The notes below the pieces were generated by a model. The model was not told where the DNA came from, ran no database searches, and worked only from the letters and a program-made list of their open reading frames with translations. Made by a program: the position numbers and the translations under genes. From positions 1,498,468 to 1,562,467 of the forward strand of contig JAHCVI010000005.1 of NCBI GenBank assembly GCA_019096155.1: 64,000 nucleotides of DNA. The letters run 5' to 3'. Below, piece by piece: positions 33,062 through 44,151 of this stretch (its first letter is position 1; each line of letters opens with the position of its first letter). Source of the stretch: Staphylotrichum longicolle (taxonomy: Eukaryota > Ascomycota > Sordariomycetes > Sordariales > Chaetomiaceae).

Positions 33062-35425
33062 ACGCCCATGGTTGGATGAAACGCGTCGTGAAGAAAACAC
33101 GGAGCGAGAAGTTGGTTATGCGCGGCCAAGTTGGCACTGTCATGTCTGCTTTGCATGCAATGTTTTGTACTTCGAATACCCCCGGAGGTGATGTGGTTTC
33201 ATATCTAGATTATTGATTATAATGGCCGACGCTTGCCCAAAAGTATCTGCCTCGCCCTCTCACCTCGCTGTTGACCTACATTCCCATCTTCATGCCTTCG
33301 CCTTTTGCAACGAGGCAAATAAATCATCATCTCGATCCTTGCTACAAGCTGACGGAAAAACAATTGTGTTTTATCAATCCGCACAACCACCAATCCAAAC
33401 AAAAATAAGCGACTCCACCGTATTAACCACCCATCGTAGATTCCCTGCTTGTTTTCTGTGTCAAGCTTTAAAGAAGAATGTGACTCGGAAAGCGCCTCAT
33501 CTGAGAGCTGCCTGAACTCGTCGAGTCTGCCGTGTCTGCCGAGTCTGCAACTGTCAAAGATGAACTCCTTCAGGTGTCCCCAGCATCACAGACCTCCATA
33601 TCCTTGAGCGTCACACCTAGATACCATCTTTGGTCTTGCTGTTAATCAGGAGGGACAGAGATTGTGGGAAGTGAGAAGAGAGGGGGGAGGATCGTCAGGA
33701 AGTTGTCTCTAGTTTGGTCTCAGTCGGATATGTGTTCTTAATGTTCTCTGGCTGTCACAATCACAAGCCACCATGTCCTTTGTGTACCTCAACAATTCTC
33801 ACCCTGGCATCCAACTCACGCAATCACCTTTGCACAGCTTCTCCCATTCCTCCACTACATCTTTCTCAACGTGAGATCCTTCAAGCATGCTCCATCTCCA
33901 GACTCCACTGCCAACCACCATTTACAAAATTATCCAGGATCGACCTGACGAGCAACCCCTGTCCCTCTTTCTTCGTTTCGTGGAACAACCCAAGTTCGAA
34001 AATCTGAGAAGGTATTGCTCACCCGCCATAACCAGTTGTTAAGGGAGGTCGGCCACCTCAATCTTCCCTCTAACGTTTCGTGGTAGAGTGCGATTGTTAG
34101 CACTACAACCATATAAACTAATGATCCATTTCTTCAGATTCTCTTTGACATGAGGGACAGTAATGACTTTTATAAGGTCTTTTGACCTACTCGAGCGTGT
34201 TCTTTTCCCAGGCAAGTCCCTATTCAATAAGAACTTGCACGTAGACCACAGTTCGCTCTAAGTGAAAACGGGACAGTGGCGCCTGAAACCGCTCGAGTTG
34301 GAAAAACCAAAAGCCCCAGGGCTCTGGCACACCTGCCTCGACTTCGGTAAGCCCCGCAAAAGGAGAGCTAAGGGGAATCGAAAAACAGAAAAAAACATAC
34401 AACACTGAGGATTCGCTGGTCGTCACCGACCCAACTACTAGTTCAGCTCTCGCGCGTTTGACTAGGGGAGAGCGGACGGGATCCCGTATTTTCGCGTGGA
34501 TATGGTCGTATGTGACAGTCAAGGTCATTGGTTGGGGTTTTAAAGGGTTATTGTTGAGAGGTCAGGGGCTGAAGTTTGCTTCAACATCGAAGGGCATCCT
34601 GGAGCGCATGCAGCGCGTCAACCCCCGATCGCCCGTCATGCTCCCGGGCGGGTTCAAGGACCAGGCGTACGTCGCCCAACTTCTTGATTATCTGTGTCAG
34701 ATGTCAGAGAAGCTTTCGCACCGCTAGCTCCAATTTGCGCCCTCTGTCATGGACATAAGGGCAAATGGATTCTATTCCTTAAGAGGTAAGGTGCCATCGT
34801 CTCTTAACGTCATTGGTTAAATGTGAAAAAAAAAACGGTCCCTCAAGTTCACATGAGTACTTTATACCCTTTGGGCTCATCCTTACCAACTGATGAGCTG
34901 AGTTTCACAACGAGCAAAAGCGAAGCCTTGCCCTCAACGGTATTGACGGGAAAAACTTTCGAATGTACCATACCCACTGCAAGACCAGGACGGTTCTCAG
35001 AAGAGCGACCTATGTAAACAAGAGTGTGCGCCCTTGCTCCCGTCAATTTTTTCCTCCCTCGACTCCTATGAGAGGTAACGTTACCAGATGTGTGACTGGT
35101 AAATGCGGCTGGAACGTGAACTGGGACTTGCACAGAGCGTCTTGAACTTGAGCATCTCTGCTCACATCCCCTTTGCCAACCATCTGTCCAATGGCATTTC
35201 GCCGTACAAGGCTGAGCTGCCGTGAAGCGTCCAGATTGAGCGAACATAATAGGACAAACATCATTGCCAGACAGAGGCCACGAAAGGCTCAGCGCGGATT
35301 ATGGCAACTGTATTGGCAGAAGGGAGCAGCTTCAGAGAGAAGAAAAGAGTGTTATTGAGAGCATATATTACTAGTATTTCACCCACCACATTCCGCCGAA
35401 CCCCATCAGCCTCTCATCACCACAC
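33062..35425. other. Intergenic region between permease and FAD oxidase gene
   Basis: About 2.4 kb, less GC-rich than the rest, with no recognisable protein or RNA gene. The frame at 34458-34727 has ordered sequence near its end but no family. The 3' flanks of two convergent genes lie here. Confidence 0.5.
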
Positions 35426-36923
35426 CTAAGCCAGCATCTTGGGCAGCAGGATATCATCAAACGCCCACAGAATCGCCTGGAACTGCACCGCGAACGCACC
35501 GCCCGTCCACCACGTCTCCCTGCGGCCCTGCAGCGCGTACAGCTTCTGGATGAAGCCCGTCTTGAGCTCGCTGGCGTCCACGTGCATGTGCATGGCGCCG
35601 TGGTCGGCCCAGGCGCGGATCTCGAGCTCGGCGCCCGGGTCGGCGGTCGTGCCGGCGGGCAGGGTGCCGGCCTGCACGAGCTTGGCGAAGCTCTGGCGCA
35701 CGAGGGCCTGGGCCTTGGCCTTGTCGAAGGACTCGTCGCCGACCATGAGCACGCGGAAGAGGTCGGAGCCGCCGCCCATGTGGTCGAAGCGGACGTTGTA
35801 GTTGGGCTTGGGCAGGACGTTGTAGTTGGCCGGGGAGGCGGCGGCCGGGGTGTTGACGACGGAGCCGGAGCGGGGCAGGGACGGGTGGGAGACGAGGCCC
35901 GCGTGGATGGACTGGTAGTGGAACTTGGAGAGCAGGGTCTGCTCGGTGAAGTCGAGGTTGAAGGGCTCCATGTTGGCCGGGGTGGGCTCGATGGCGATGA
36001 GCAGCTTGCGCGCGATGACGATGGTCGACTTGCCGTCGGCCGACTTGGTCCAGAGGGTGTGGCCGATGGGCGTGCGGAGGGACTGGACGACCTGGGTGTT
36101 GAGGAGGACGGCGTCGCCAAGCTTGGCCTGGACCGCGTTGTAGAGGTCGATGTTGCGGCGCGAGTTGGGGGTGAAGGTGGCGCCCTGGCCGAGGAACGCG
36201 CGGATCATGGGCTGGCCGAAGGCGCCGAGCACGTAGAGGGTCAGCGAGTTGAGCATGTCGCCCGTGCCCATGCCGGTGACCTGGAAGACCTGGTTGACGG
36301 CGGCTTCCAGGTTGTACTTGGCGACGAACTGGCCGAAGGGGAGGAGCAGGTCCGCGGGGATGTCGGCCGGGGCGGGGAAGTTCCAGTAGCCCGGCAGGAA
36401 GTAGTTCTCCCACGGCGCCGTGACGTTGAGGAAGCGCGCCAGAGCCGCGGTGCGGTCGGCGTTGGCGGGCGGGGTAAAGTTGACAGCAGCGCCGGTGGTG
36501 AAGTCGGCGTACTGCGTGGTCAGGACGTTGCGCGGCGGAACGCTGACCGGGATGCCCATGCGCTCAAAGAAGGCCTTGGCCGGACCGTAGTCGTTGAACG
36601 AGTTCACGCCAAAGTCAAACGGCAAGCCCGTCTTGGGGTCATCGTAGGTCGAGACGTGCCCGCCCTGGAATTGGGAGAGTTAGCACGGGAACCGGAGTGG
36701 GGGATGGATAGATGCTGGGTGAGGTACATACCAAGCGACCGGCCTTCTCAACGAGCACGATGCTCTTGCCATAATCCTCCTTCAGGCGGATGGCGGCATA
36801 GGCACCGCTGGCACCTCCACCGATGATGGCAACATCCCTGGCGATGATGTCCGGGAGCCAGTTGCCGGCGACGACGGTGGCGGCGGCAAGCAGGCCACTG
36901 GCGAATCTGAGGGCGGGAGCCAT
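35426..36923 (-). CDS. Secreted FAD/NAD(P)-binding oxidase-like protein
   Basis: Two exons on the minus strand, 36732-36923 and 35426-36664, with a 67-nt intron (GTATGT...TGCTAACTC...TCCAG), giving 476 residues. The N terminus is a signal peptide (MAPALRFASGLLAAATVVAG). The dinucleotide-binding fold follows at once: VAIIGGGASGAYAAIRL, then VLVEKAGRLGGHV across the splice, the amine-oxidase/phytoene-desaturase style of FAD motif. Fungal relatives are often labelled beta-cyclopiazonate dehydrogenase-like, but no indole-alkaloid cluster genes lie nearby, so that specific role is not supported. The substrate is unknown. Secretion of a flavoprotein of this class is unusual and suggests an extracellular or vacuolar oxidase. 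Confidence 0.8.
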
Positions 36924-38222
36924 GGTTATGAAGATCGGTGAGGGATGAGAGAGAAAGGACCTGAACTGAAATGAATGGACGCAGTCAACCGACTGCTAGA
37001 TATAGACGAGGAATAAGGAATGCGGTGGTCCTCAAGGTGAAGCTGACCGAGGGGTAAGTGACGCTCTCGGCCCAGGAGGGAGACGGCGTGCAGTCTTATT
37101 GACACCGGCGCCACGTGGAAGACTCCGAAGGCAGCCGACTGGATGGTCCTGGATCTTGGGTGGTCCTCGGGCGCCTGCCGGGAAGGGGGGGGGGGGGTAA
37201 GGGGAAAGGCGAGAAAATCCCCGCCTCCTCGCTTTTGGAGGAAGCCAATGCTTGGCCTTCTCACCCAAAAGATGACCAAAGGTGACCTAAACCATCTGCC
37301 GAAGCCCGCAATGGCATGGTTGACGCATCTTGCTCATTTGCAGGCCTGCACGAAGTGGCTATTGATCCCTCTGGGGGTGGGGCATTGCGTCCTTTCTGCA
37401 TGAAAACAGAAATCCCCCTTGGTCGTATCCTGGGTCTTGTCATCCATTTCACCCATTTCCGCTGCACATCCCTGGCTGTCCCTGGCTGTCCCTGTTACCC
37501 CCCTGCAACTGCTCTTCAAGGCCCCTGTCCTTTCGGTTCCCGACCCCCGAAGGAGCGGTCCGCGGTCCCACTTCCGTGTTGGGGATCATGGCCCGAATCT
37601 TCCGTCGCAGAGTCGCACAACATGGCATTGTCCTTTGCCCCTCATTCGGTCTTTGGGGTGCATTCGTATGTCTGAGATCAAAACCGTCGCGAGTCCGGGC
37701 CCGTGGTTTGAGTGTCGAAATGTTCCAATGAGCAGGGTTTCCGATACCTTGGAGGCGGAGTCAAGCTTGACCCGATTCGCGCTTCGCTTCAAATGCAGAG
37801 TCCAAGAATACTAATTCCCGCCAATGCTGCCATGATGCCAAATTCGACAAGCTGCATGTCTGGGGTCGCCGACTATTGCATTCGTGCAGCAAGAGATCCA
37901 TACCGTCGGGGCAAGTGCGATTCCCAGGGCCAGAATCGCATGACTCCTCGATTCTGATTACTGTGTAGCTATCGAGCTCTCCACTTCGTGCCTCGAGGCG
38001 ATGGCGCGCCGTATCCGCGGGCTGGGAACCCTTCGCGACAAATTAGCCGCCAAGCCGCCGGCTCCTGGAGTCGTGGGGGTTAGTCAAGGAAAGCTGAGGA
38101 TGTTCTTGCACCAAGACACCATGACACCATCGACCCGGCCGCATCACAAAGCAAAACCCGGAATCGTCTCCAAGTCCTTCTGAAAAGCACTATCGATGTA
38201 TGTCGCTAATAATATCTTGACG
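36924..38222. other. Intergenic region between FAD oxidase and rhodopsin-domain gene
   Basis: No gene seen. It contains a G12-13 run at about 37187-37198 and a 10-bp tandem duplication (CCCTGGCTGT, about 37469-37494). Confidence 0.5.
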
Positions 38223-39712
38223 CTATTTCACAGTAACCCTCACCTCGGTGGTCCTCACGATCCCCCTCGCCACCTCATCCGTCGTAATCGCATGCGGCGG
38301 GAGCTGCACCACCCCCGGGCCGGGCACCTGCCCCAAGATCCTCTCCTCGCTTCCGGACTCGTCCGCCGAGCCGTGCTTGTAGAAGCTGGTCGCCGTGCTG
38401 TACGTCTCGCCCTTGCCGTTGGACAGGTTCTCGTCGCCCGACGTGCGGATGTTCGTCTCCAACTCGTACTCGTGCACGGGGCCCGCCCGGCCGTACATGT
38501 TCTTGGGTCCTGTCCCCGTGCCCGTGCCGTTGCCGTCCTTGCCGCCGTTGCCTGTGAGCTTGGGTCCCCGCGAGCGTGAGCCGTAGCCGTAGCGCGCGGG
38601 CGTGTTGTAGTAGCGGTCGGAGGTGGAGAGTTTGAGGATGCGTGAGAAGAGGGGCTTGAGGGAGGTTGCGCAGGCCGCGATGATGCCGAGGTTGAGTTGC
38701 AGGCTGGTGAGTGGAGAGTGTGAGTTCCAAGTCAAAGAGAGTGGAAGGCAGGGCGGGGCTTACAATCCCCAGAACTGAATGCTCTGGTTGAACGTCTTGT
38801 CCTTCTCCTTGGAGAAGGCAATCTGGTAAAACAGCCTTGACGATGCCCATCGCCACGGCGCTGGACTGAGTTAGCCGGTGGGAAAGCGCAGAGTTCTGCC
38901 GGGTCGGCACCTACAAGTATCCCAAGCTCAGGATACCAACGAGGTAGAGCTTCAACTTCCGCTTCATCTTGAGGGTCCAGATGATGGGGATGGGAAACGT
39001 GGCAAACAGCACGTCGGTAAAGATGTTGAACGACGTGTTGATCAAGGCAAACGTGACAAACAGCGGGATGCCGTAGCACTTGGGCTTGAGCGCCGGGTTC
39101 CAGTAGCCCTCCATGGGCTGGCAGTAGAGCAGGAAGGTCATCATGCCCATGAAGGTGTAGCACGCGACAAACACTAGCAAGATCGGTCAGATCCTGACGT
39201 CGGGCGGCCGTGGGGAGGGAGCACAAGTACCTATCGTTGCCCAGAGAGACCAGGTGTACCACTTGGCAGGACTGAGGCGAAGGAGGTTGAAGGCGATAGA
39301 AATCTTGAGGAAGCCGAGGGACCAGGTGGCCGAGATGATGGATTGGTAAAAGCCCGCCTGCTGGAAAACGATCAGGTCGTCCTTTGCGATCGTGTCTTGG
39401 TGCTTGCCGAGCCCGTGTTGTGCCTGGAAGACGAAGACACTCCATCCTCCTATTGCACACAGCTGCGTGGTGGTCAGTTGGGGCCTAGGAGTGAGTGTTC
39501 GTATCCCAAGGGGAACGTACTGCCGACAGGACCATGCAGATATCATCCTTCCCAAACGTCTTGATGACGAAGACCCTGGCGTAGACACGAAGGGAGACGA
39601 AGACGAGTGCGATGGCGTGGAAGATGGTCAAGACCGCGATCAGCGTTGCCGTGTTGCTCTCAGCGGCCCGGGCCGGGTCGATGGCCGGCGTGGAGGGCGT
39701 TGCCATGGACAT
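38223..39712 (-). CDS. Rhodopsin-domain (Pth11-like) integral membrane protein, one frame break
   Basis: Five exons on the minus strand: 39521-39712, 39231-39462, 38915-39173, 38764-38860 and 38223-38703. The introns of 58, 57, 54 and 60 nt have good sites. Seven hydrophobic helices are visible, starting with ATLIAVLTIFHAIALVFVSL and including YTFMGMMTFLLYC, TDVLFATFPIPIIWTLKM and LGIIAACATSLKPLF, the pattern of fungal rhodopsin-domain proteins. DDICMVLSA at exon 1's end is the usual motif after helix 1. The tail of about 130 residues is cytoplasmic, polar and Gly/Thr-rich. In exon 4 the phase is right only if one T is removed from the coding strand (A4 on the plus strand, 38828-38831): IVKAV then continues YQIAFSKEKDKTF. 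Such proteins include Pth11-type receptors, but ligand and role are unknown. Confidence 0.78.
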
Positions 39713-42695
39713 CTTGAACGTCGATCTGCCGCCGATCTGCCGGTTGGTGAACTCGCAGATCACGGCCCTAGGGGTTGCTGGGACAGTCCAGTTTGAGGAC
39801 CCCCCAGGATCCTGCGCGATCCAAAGTCGAAAGGAGCAAAAGATGTGCGGGACAGTGGAGGCAGCGGTGACCCGGGAGCGTGGGAAGGCAGACAAGTTAT
39901 CAAACGTTCCTCAACGACCGCTGTGCCGGGGACGAGCAGGGAGTGCTTGTTTCAGGGGGCGAGTGCCGGGATCTCGATTGCATTCTGCATGCTGCAATTC
40001 CCATCACCGCAAGCCTTGGTTTTTGGTACACTACCGGACCTGAGGTTGCAATTTTGCAGCTCGGCGTGCCTTGGGGGGCATTCTGCTGTCCCATCGCCCC
40101 GGTTCTTGAAGGCACCATGGCCTGTTGATGGCTGCATGGATGTGGTGCTGCCCCTCAGGGTTGGCTATCGGCCAAATCAAAATTCCAAGGAGTTTCTGAC
40201 CCCTGGACTGCCACCAAGCGAGGACGAGCTAGGGGAAATCACCCGCAAGACCGTCTAAGCCGGGGGCAGGCTCTTCCTTCCCCGGGTCCATCTTGTCCCT
40301 CGGCGTGGGCCGCTCGTAAACCGTGTGTGGTCGCAGGGGAAAATGGCTTTCGAGGATGCGGTTTGGTGCACCCCCACGAATCGGCTCGTCGGTGTGCCAC
40401 CTGTGCCCCACGAGCTTCCATGTTCTGGCGAGCGGCGCAGCCGCTTTTCCCCTCATGTTTCCAGTCTTTTGCTTTTTGTCCCTTCGCTTCCTCGGACTCG
40501 GGCTGCACGTCATGCACTCGGTTCTCACGTTGCGAAACCGAGCACGTGTCTTGCGCAGTTGGTTCCTCCCCCGCAAACGTCGTGGCTTGACCCTTTGATA
40601 GACGGAGACAGTCGCCTTGGCAGGGGAGCTTGGATTGTTCAGTTCAGCAACCAACCCCAGAAACCCCGGTTGTTGACACGAGAGCGAAAGCCCGAGTGAG
40701 ACCCAGCGCACTTTCCAAGAAATTCCAAGAAGGCCGCGTCGCTTGGCGCCTATGAGAGCCCTTCAAAATTGGATGCAGGAAAGGGGGTCGAGATGGAGCC
40801 TGCAACGACGCTTTCCTTTCCAAGACGGCGATGGGGCCGAGGTGGGTTAGCTTGCAAGCTTGCATAAGGCCGGGGCCGGATGGCGGCCTTCGTTGAGAAA
40901 GAAGCAAAACAAATCGTGTCTGGACACAGGAGAGCGGTGACAACGTGCTTGCCGACACGGTGTGCGCTCAGGAACCCTTTCAGGCCCCATTTGAACCCCT
41001 GTCGAAATCCAAGCTTTGAATCCATTCAATCCCGATGAGCGTTTTCACAAGTTGCAGGTCAACACCGTCAGCAGCCGTCTGAAGCAGGAATCAAAACAGC
41101 GACGGTGAATTTTCCCGCTTGCAGCAGTTTCGCCAGTTCTTAGGACGGCGGCTCGCCATCCGGTTTGCTGCGACCGTTTAGTCTCGCGCTTGTAGGGTCA
41201 TGCCTGCGACGGCCAATGGGACCGTCCCTTCCTTCCGGCCCGAAACCGTTGACCGCAAATCCGCATGCCCACATCGCGGGTGGAGCCTGCCCACTTCAAG
41301 CCCACATCACATGTTTTGGCGTCACGATGCGATTTGACCAAATCCAGGGGTTCAAAGCGGTTCTTTCCTGCGCTGCCTCACGCTTCTCAGTTCCATTTTA
41401 ACTACGAGAAGCCGCGTCTCCCCAGGTTCCGTCCGCTTTCTCCAAAAAGGCTAGAAACCCGAGCCTGGAGATGACCTCTGGTGAGGCAGATTGTGTTTCG
41501 CTCTCTCTGAATTTCCGATACACCGAGCGCTTACCTAATTTCAAAAACGTTTGAGAACTAAAGATAATTAGTTCACGGCCTGCCGGACCGGAAACACAGC
41601 AAGGCTTCAGAGCCGGCGCTAAGAAGTGGGTAAGTCAGCATCCACCTTGGAAACGAAACACCAACCAGTCAAGATGCCCTCACAGCCATATCCTGAGCAA
41701 TCCCGTCTTGACCGAGGCGTGTTTCTGAGTACCAAACTGATAAATGTGCGCCTGAGAAAGTTGATTGCAACTGTAGGATCCTCAAAAAGGGCGGTGGCCA
41801 AGTAGGAATGAGATGAAAAGAAGAATGATTTGTTTCCAGCAACTCCAGTGCACAGCAGACAACGCGGTCAAACTAACATCCTAAGACGCTTTACGTACCA
41901 AGTAATTAGGGCGGGATCCATTGGTGGTCCCCAACGTCGACCCAATGCAACTGGTCAGAATGCAGACCACTTGACCAAAACATTGTAGGCCGAACTTTAT
42001 AATGGGAAGCGGCTGAGCTCTGAGCTCTATTTATGCCCTGAGAAAACTCTTTGCCTCACCAAGGTCATGGTCCAACAAGTCGGACTTTCAACCAAACACA
42101 TGGCGGCGAAATAAGACCACCTCACCTGGCAGTATAGCGCTTCCATGCATCAACCTAACTAGGTAAGCAGTAAATGCGTCGTGCAACCTCAACTTGTCTG
42201 GATCGCCGCAAAGGTGGCTGAGGTGGTTTCTGAACCATCATGTCAGATTGGGGCCAAACCCCGAACTTCAATGTTTGCACCTGTCAATCCCCAGCGTGGC
42301 TGGTCAGTCATCATTTTGGACATAAATGGAGACAAACACTAAAAGGAACCGCACGGCCAAAGTGGCTTTGATGTATTGCGGCACAGGAACCGAGCACAAG
42401 TCCGAGCAAGGAGCATGGCGAAGCTCGGATTTGATGGCAACGCCACACTCGGTCAGAAGACAGGGTGCAGAGAGGCTGTACAACATCGTGTCAATGAAAA
42501 TGTGAGAGAGTCCTGGTATAGATAATGCGCACATACAAGTGTGGAAATTCTGATGAGTTGTTTCTAGTTTGAGGTCATTTATTAACCACATGTGTTCCTG
42601 AGTCTAGGTGCTTGGATCACATTTATCTCTACGGACTCTCAGCCGCTCCGACTCTGAACCACTGAAAGCACGACTGAAACACGCCATACACCAGC
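39713..42695. other. Intergenic region, about 3 kb
   Basis: No gene recognised. Overlapping frames on both strands at 40229-41029 show no domain, and 41480-42690 is comparatively AT-rich. It carries promoter DNA for the two divergent flanking genes. Confidence 0.5.
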
Positions 42696-43662
42696 ATGGG
42701 CCCCTCTACGCTTCGTCTGGCCCTCCTCGGCGCCATGGCCCCGGCCCTTGCACGAGCGGCAAGCACCACCTCCGACTCGTCCATCATCAACCTTTTTGTG
42801 ATTGACCCAACCCCTGCTGTTTCCAGCCAAACAATCCACGCCTCCATCATGCGCGTCGTCCCAAGCTTAACTCAAACAGAGTACTACATCACCTGCGTGC
42901 CGTTGCAAGGCGAGGAATACTTTGGCAAGCCCAAGCCCGCGCCGTGCAACCACATCGACGGCGCGAGCGTGACCATCAATCCAACAGGGATGGCGCTGCA
43001 CCTCGTGCGCACATCAATAATTCTTGACGCCCGCGAGTTGCCAACAAAAGAGACTGCCATCAGCGTGTATGCCTGCCTGTCTTTCGCTCTCCTATCAGCC
43101 CAAACTGCGCTGTTCCCCACGCTCATACCATCACATCATGCCCACAACAAACCCCCCATTTTCCACCCTTCCTCCCCTTCACGTTCACGTTACCGGAAAC
43201 GCTTCCTAACCCACCTCCACAGAAGCGCAACAGCCACCTGCGCCTTCAGCGGCTCCAGCACCGCAAGCTGCACCGGCGCCATGACCAGCAGCGCCCTCAC
43301 GCAAATCTACATCGGCAACAACGGCACCAGGACGGAGCAGAGCGCGGTCGAGACCGAGACCATCTCGAGCGTCTTCAGTAGCATGGGCGCGCACAGTAGG
43401 TTCAAGTTTCCCCTCCTTCTATTCAATGGTCACAAAAACACTCGGATTATTGGAGAGAGAGTAGACAGCTGACATTGTTGGGTCTGCGTCCGTAATCAGG
43501 TGTCCCGGTGACGGTTACAGCTGGGTTTGAGAAACTCCAGACTAGCACCAGCACGACCGTGCAGAGTACCTCATCGACGGGCGGTGCGGGCGAGGGTGAC
43601 GGGCGGGGGTCATGGCGGCTGCTGGGGTGATGGGGCTCGTTGGGGGGGTTGCGTTTTTGTAG
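42696..43662 (+). CDS. Secreted wall protein with probable GPI anchor, frame break before the anchor
   Basis: Exon 1 (42696-43066) starts with signal peptide MGPSTLRLALLGAMAPALARA. The introns are 43067-43222 (156 nt) and 43396-43499 (104 nt). Exon 2 carries the Cys/Ser-rich ATCAFSGSSTASCTGA. Exon 3 carries VPVTVTAGFEKLQTSTSTTV and a Ser/Thr/Gly-rich stretch. As read, exon 3 ends soon after (RGSWRLLG, stop). Adding one G to the G5 run at 43605-43609 instead gives a hydrophobic C terminus (GVMAAAGVMGLVGGVAFL, stop at 43660-43662), a typical GPI-attachment signal. The protein type is a small fungal cell-surface glycoprotein of unknown role. The first intron is long for this genome and keeps the frame even if retained, so its boundaries are less certain. 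Confidence 0.6.
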
Positions 43663-44151
43663 ACGGCTGGCGTGTTTCCCCTGTGCTACCAATAAACCGG
43701 GAAGGAGTCGGTGAGGGTGTTCTGCATTTCTGGTATTGGGGTTTGAAATGGGCGTCATGACGGACTAACTGGATCCCAGGAATAAATGCAAGGGCAAGTA
43801 CGGCGTGGTACAGAAGATGGAGTTCATGCAGACTGAGAAGATTATGATATTATGTTTGGTCTGTGCTGAGGATATCAACATGAGCATCTCGAGCTCCACG
43901 TAAACCGTGACCCCAACACCACCGCAAGAGTAAAGAAAGGGAAAAAAGAGACGAGTAGTGAGAGAGGAAGTGTGTGTATAGTAAAGAATGTACGGGGTCA
44001 TGCACGTCGGGAGGCATCCACCATACCCCATGTCGTGGCATGAAACACCCCTCCAGTCCACTCCTTAAGGTGGACCACGCCCGGCAACCATGTGTTTAGC
44101 CGTTTAAAAGGAAATCAATTAGCAACACCTGACGAACCGAGATATGGCCTC
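43663..44151. other. Intergenic region between convergent wall-protein genes
   Basis: Nothing recognisable beyond the 3' flanks of the two genes. Confidence 0.5.

Noticed and set aside
34075..34115. Sequence around GTTTCGTGGTAGAGTGCGA resembling a tRNA D-arm
   Set aside because: No matching acceptor stem or T-arm (GTTCGANNC with complementary stems) could be found.
34265..34290. GTGGCGCCTGAAACCG, similar to a tRNA-primer binding site of LTR elements
   Set aside because: No flanking long terminal repeats, reverse transcriptase or integrase sequence is present; taken as chance.
35582..36826. 414-codon open frame on the plus strand
   Set aside because: It is antisense to the FAD oxidase gene, repetitive in V/E/G/L, and without domain or signal; treated as a shadow.
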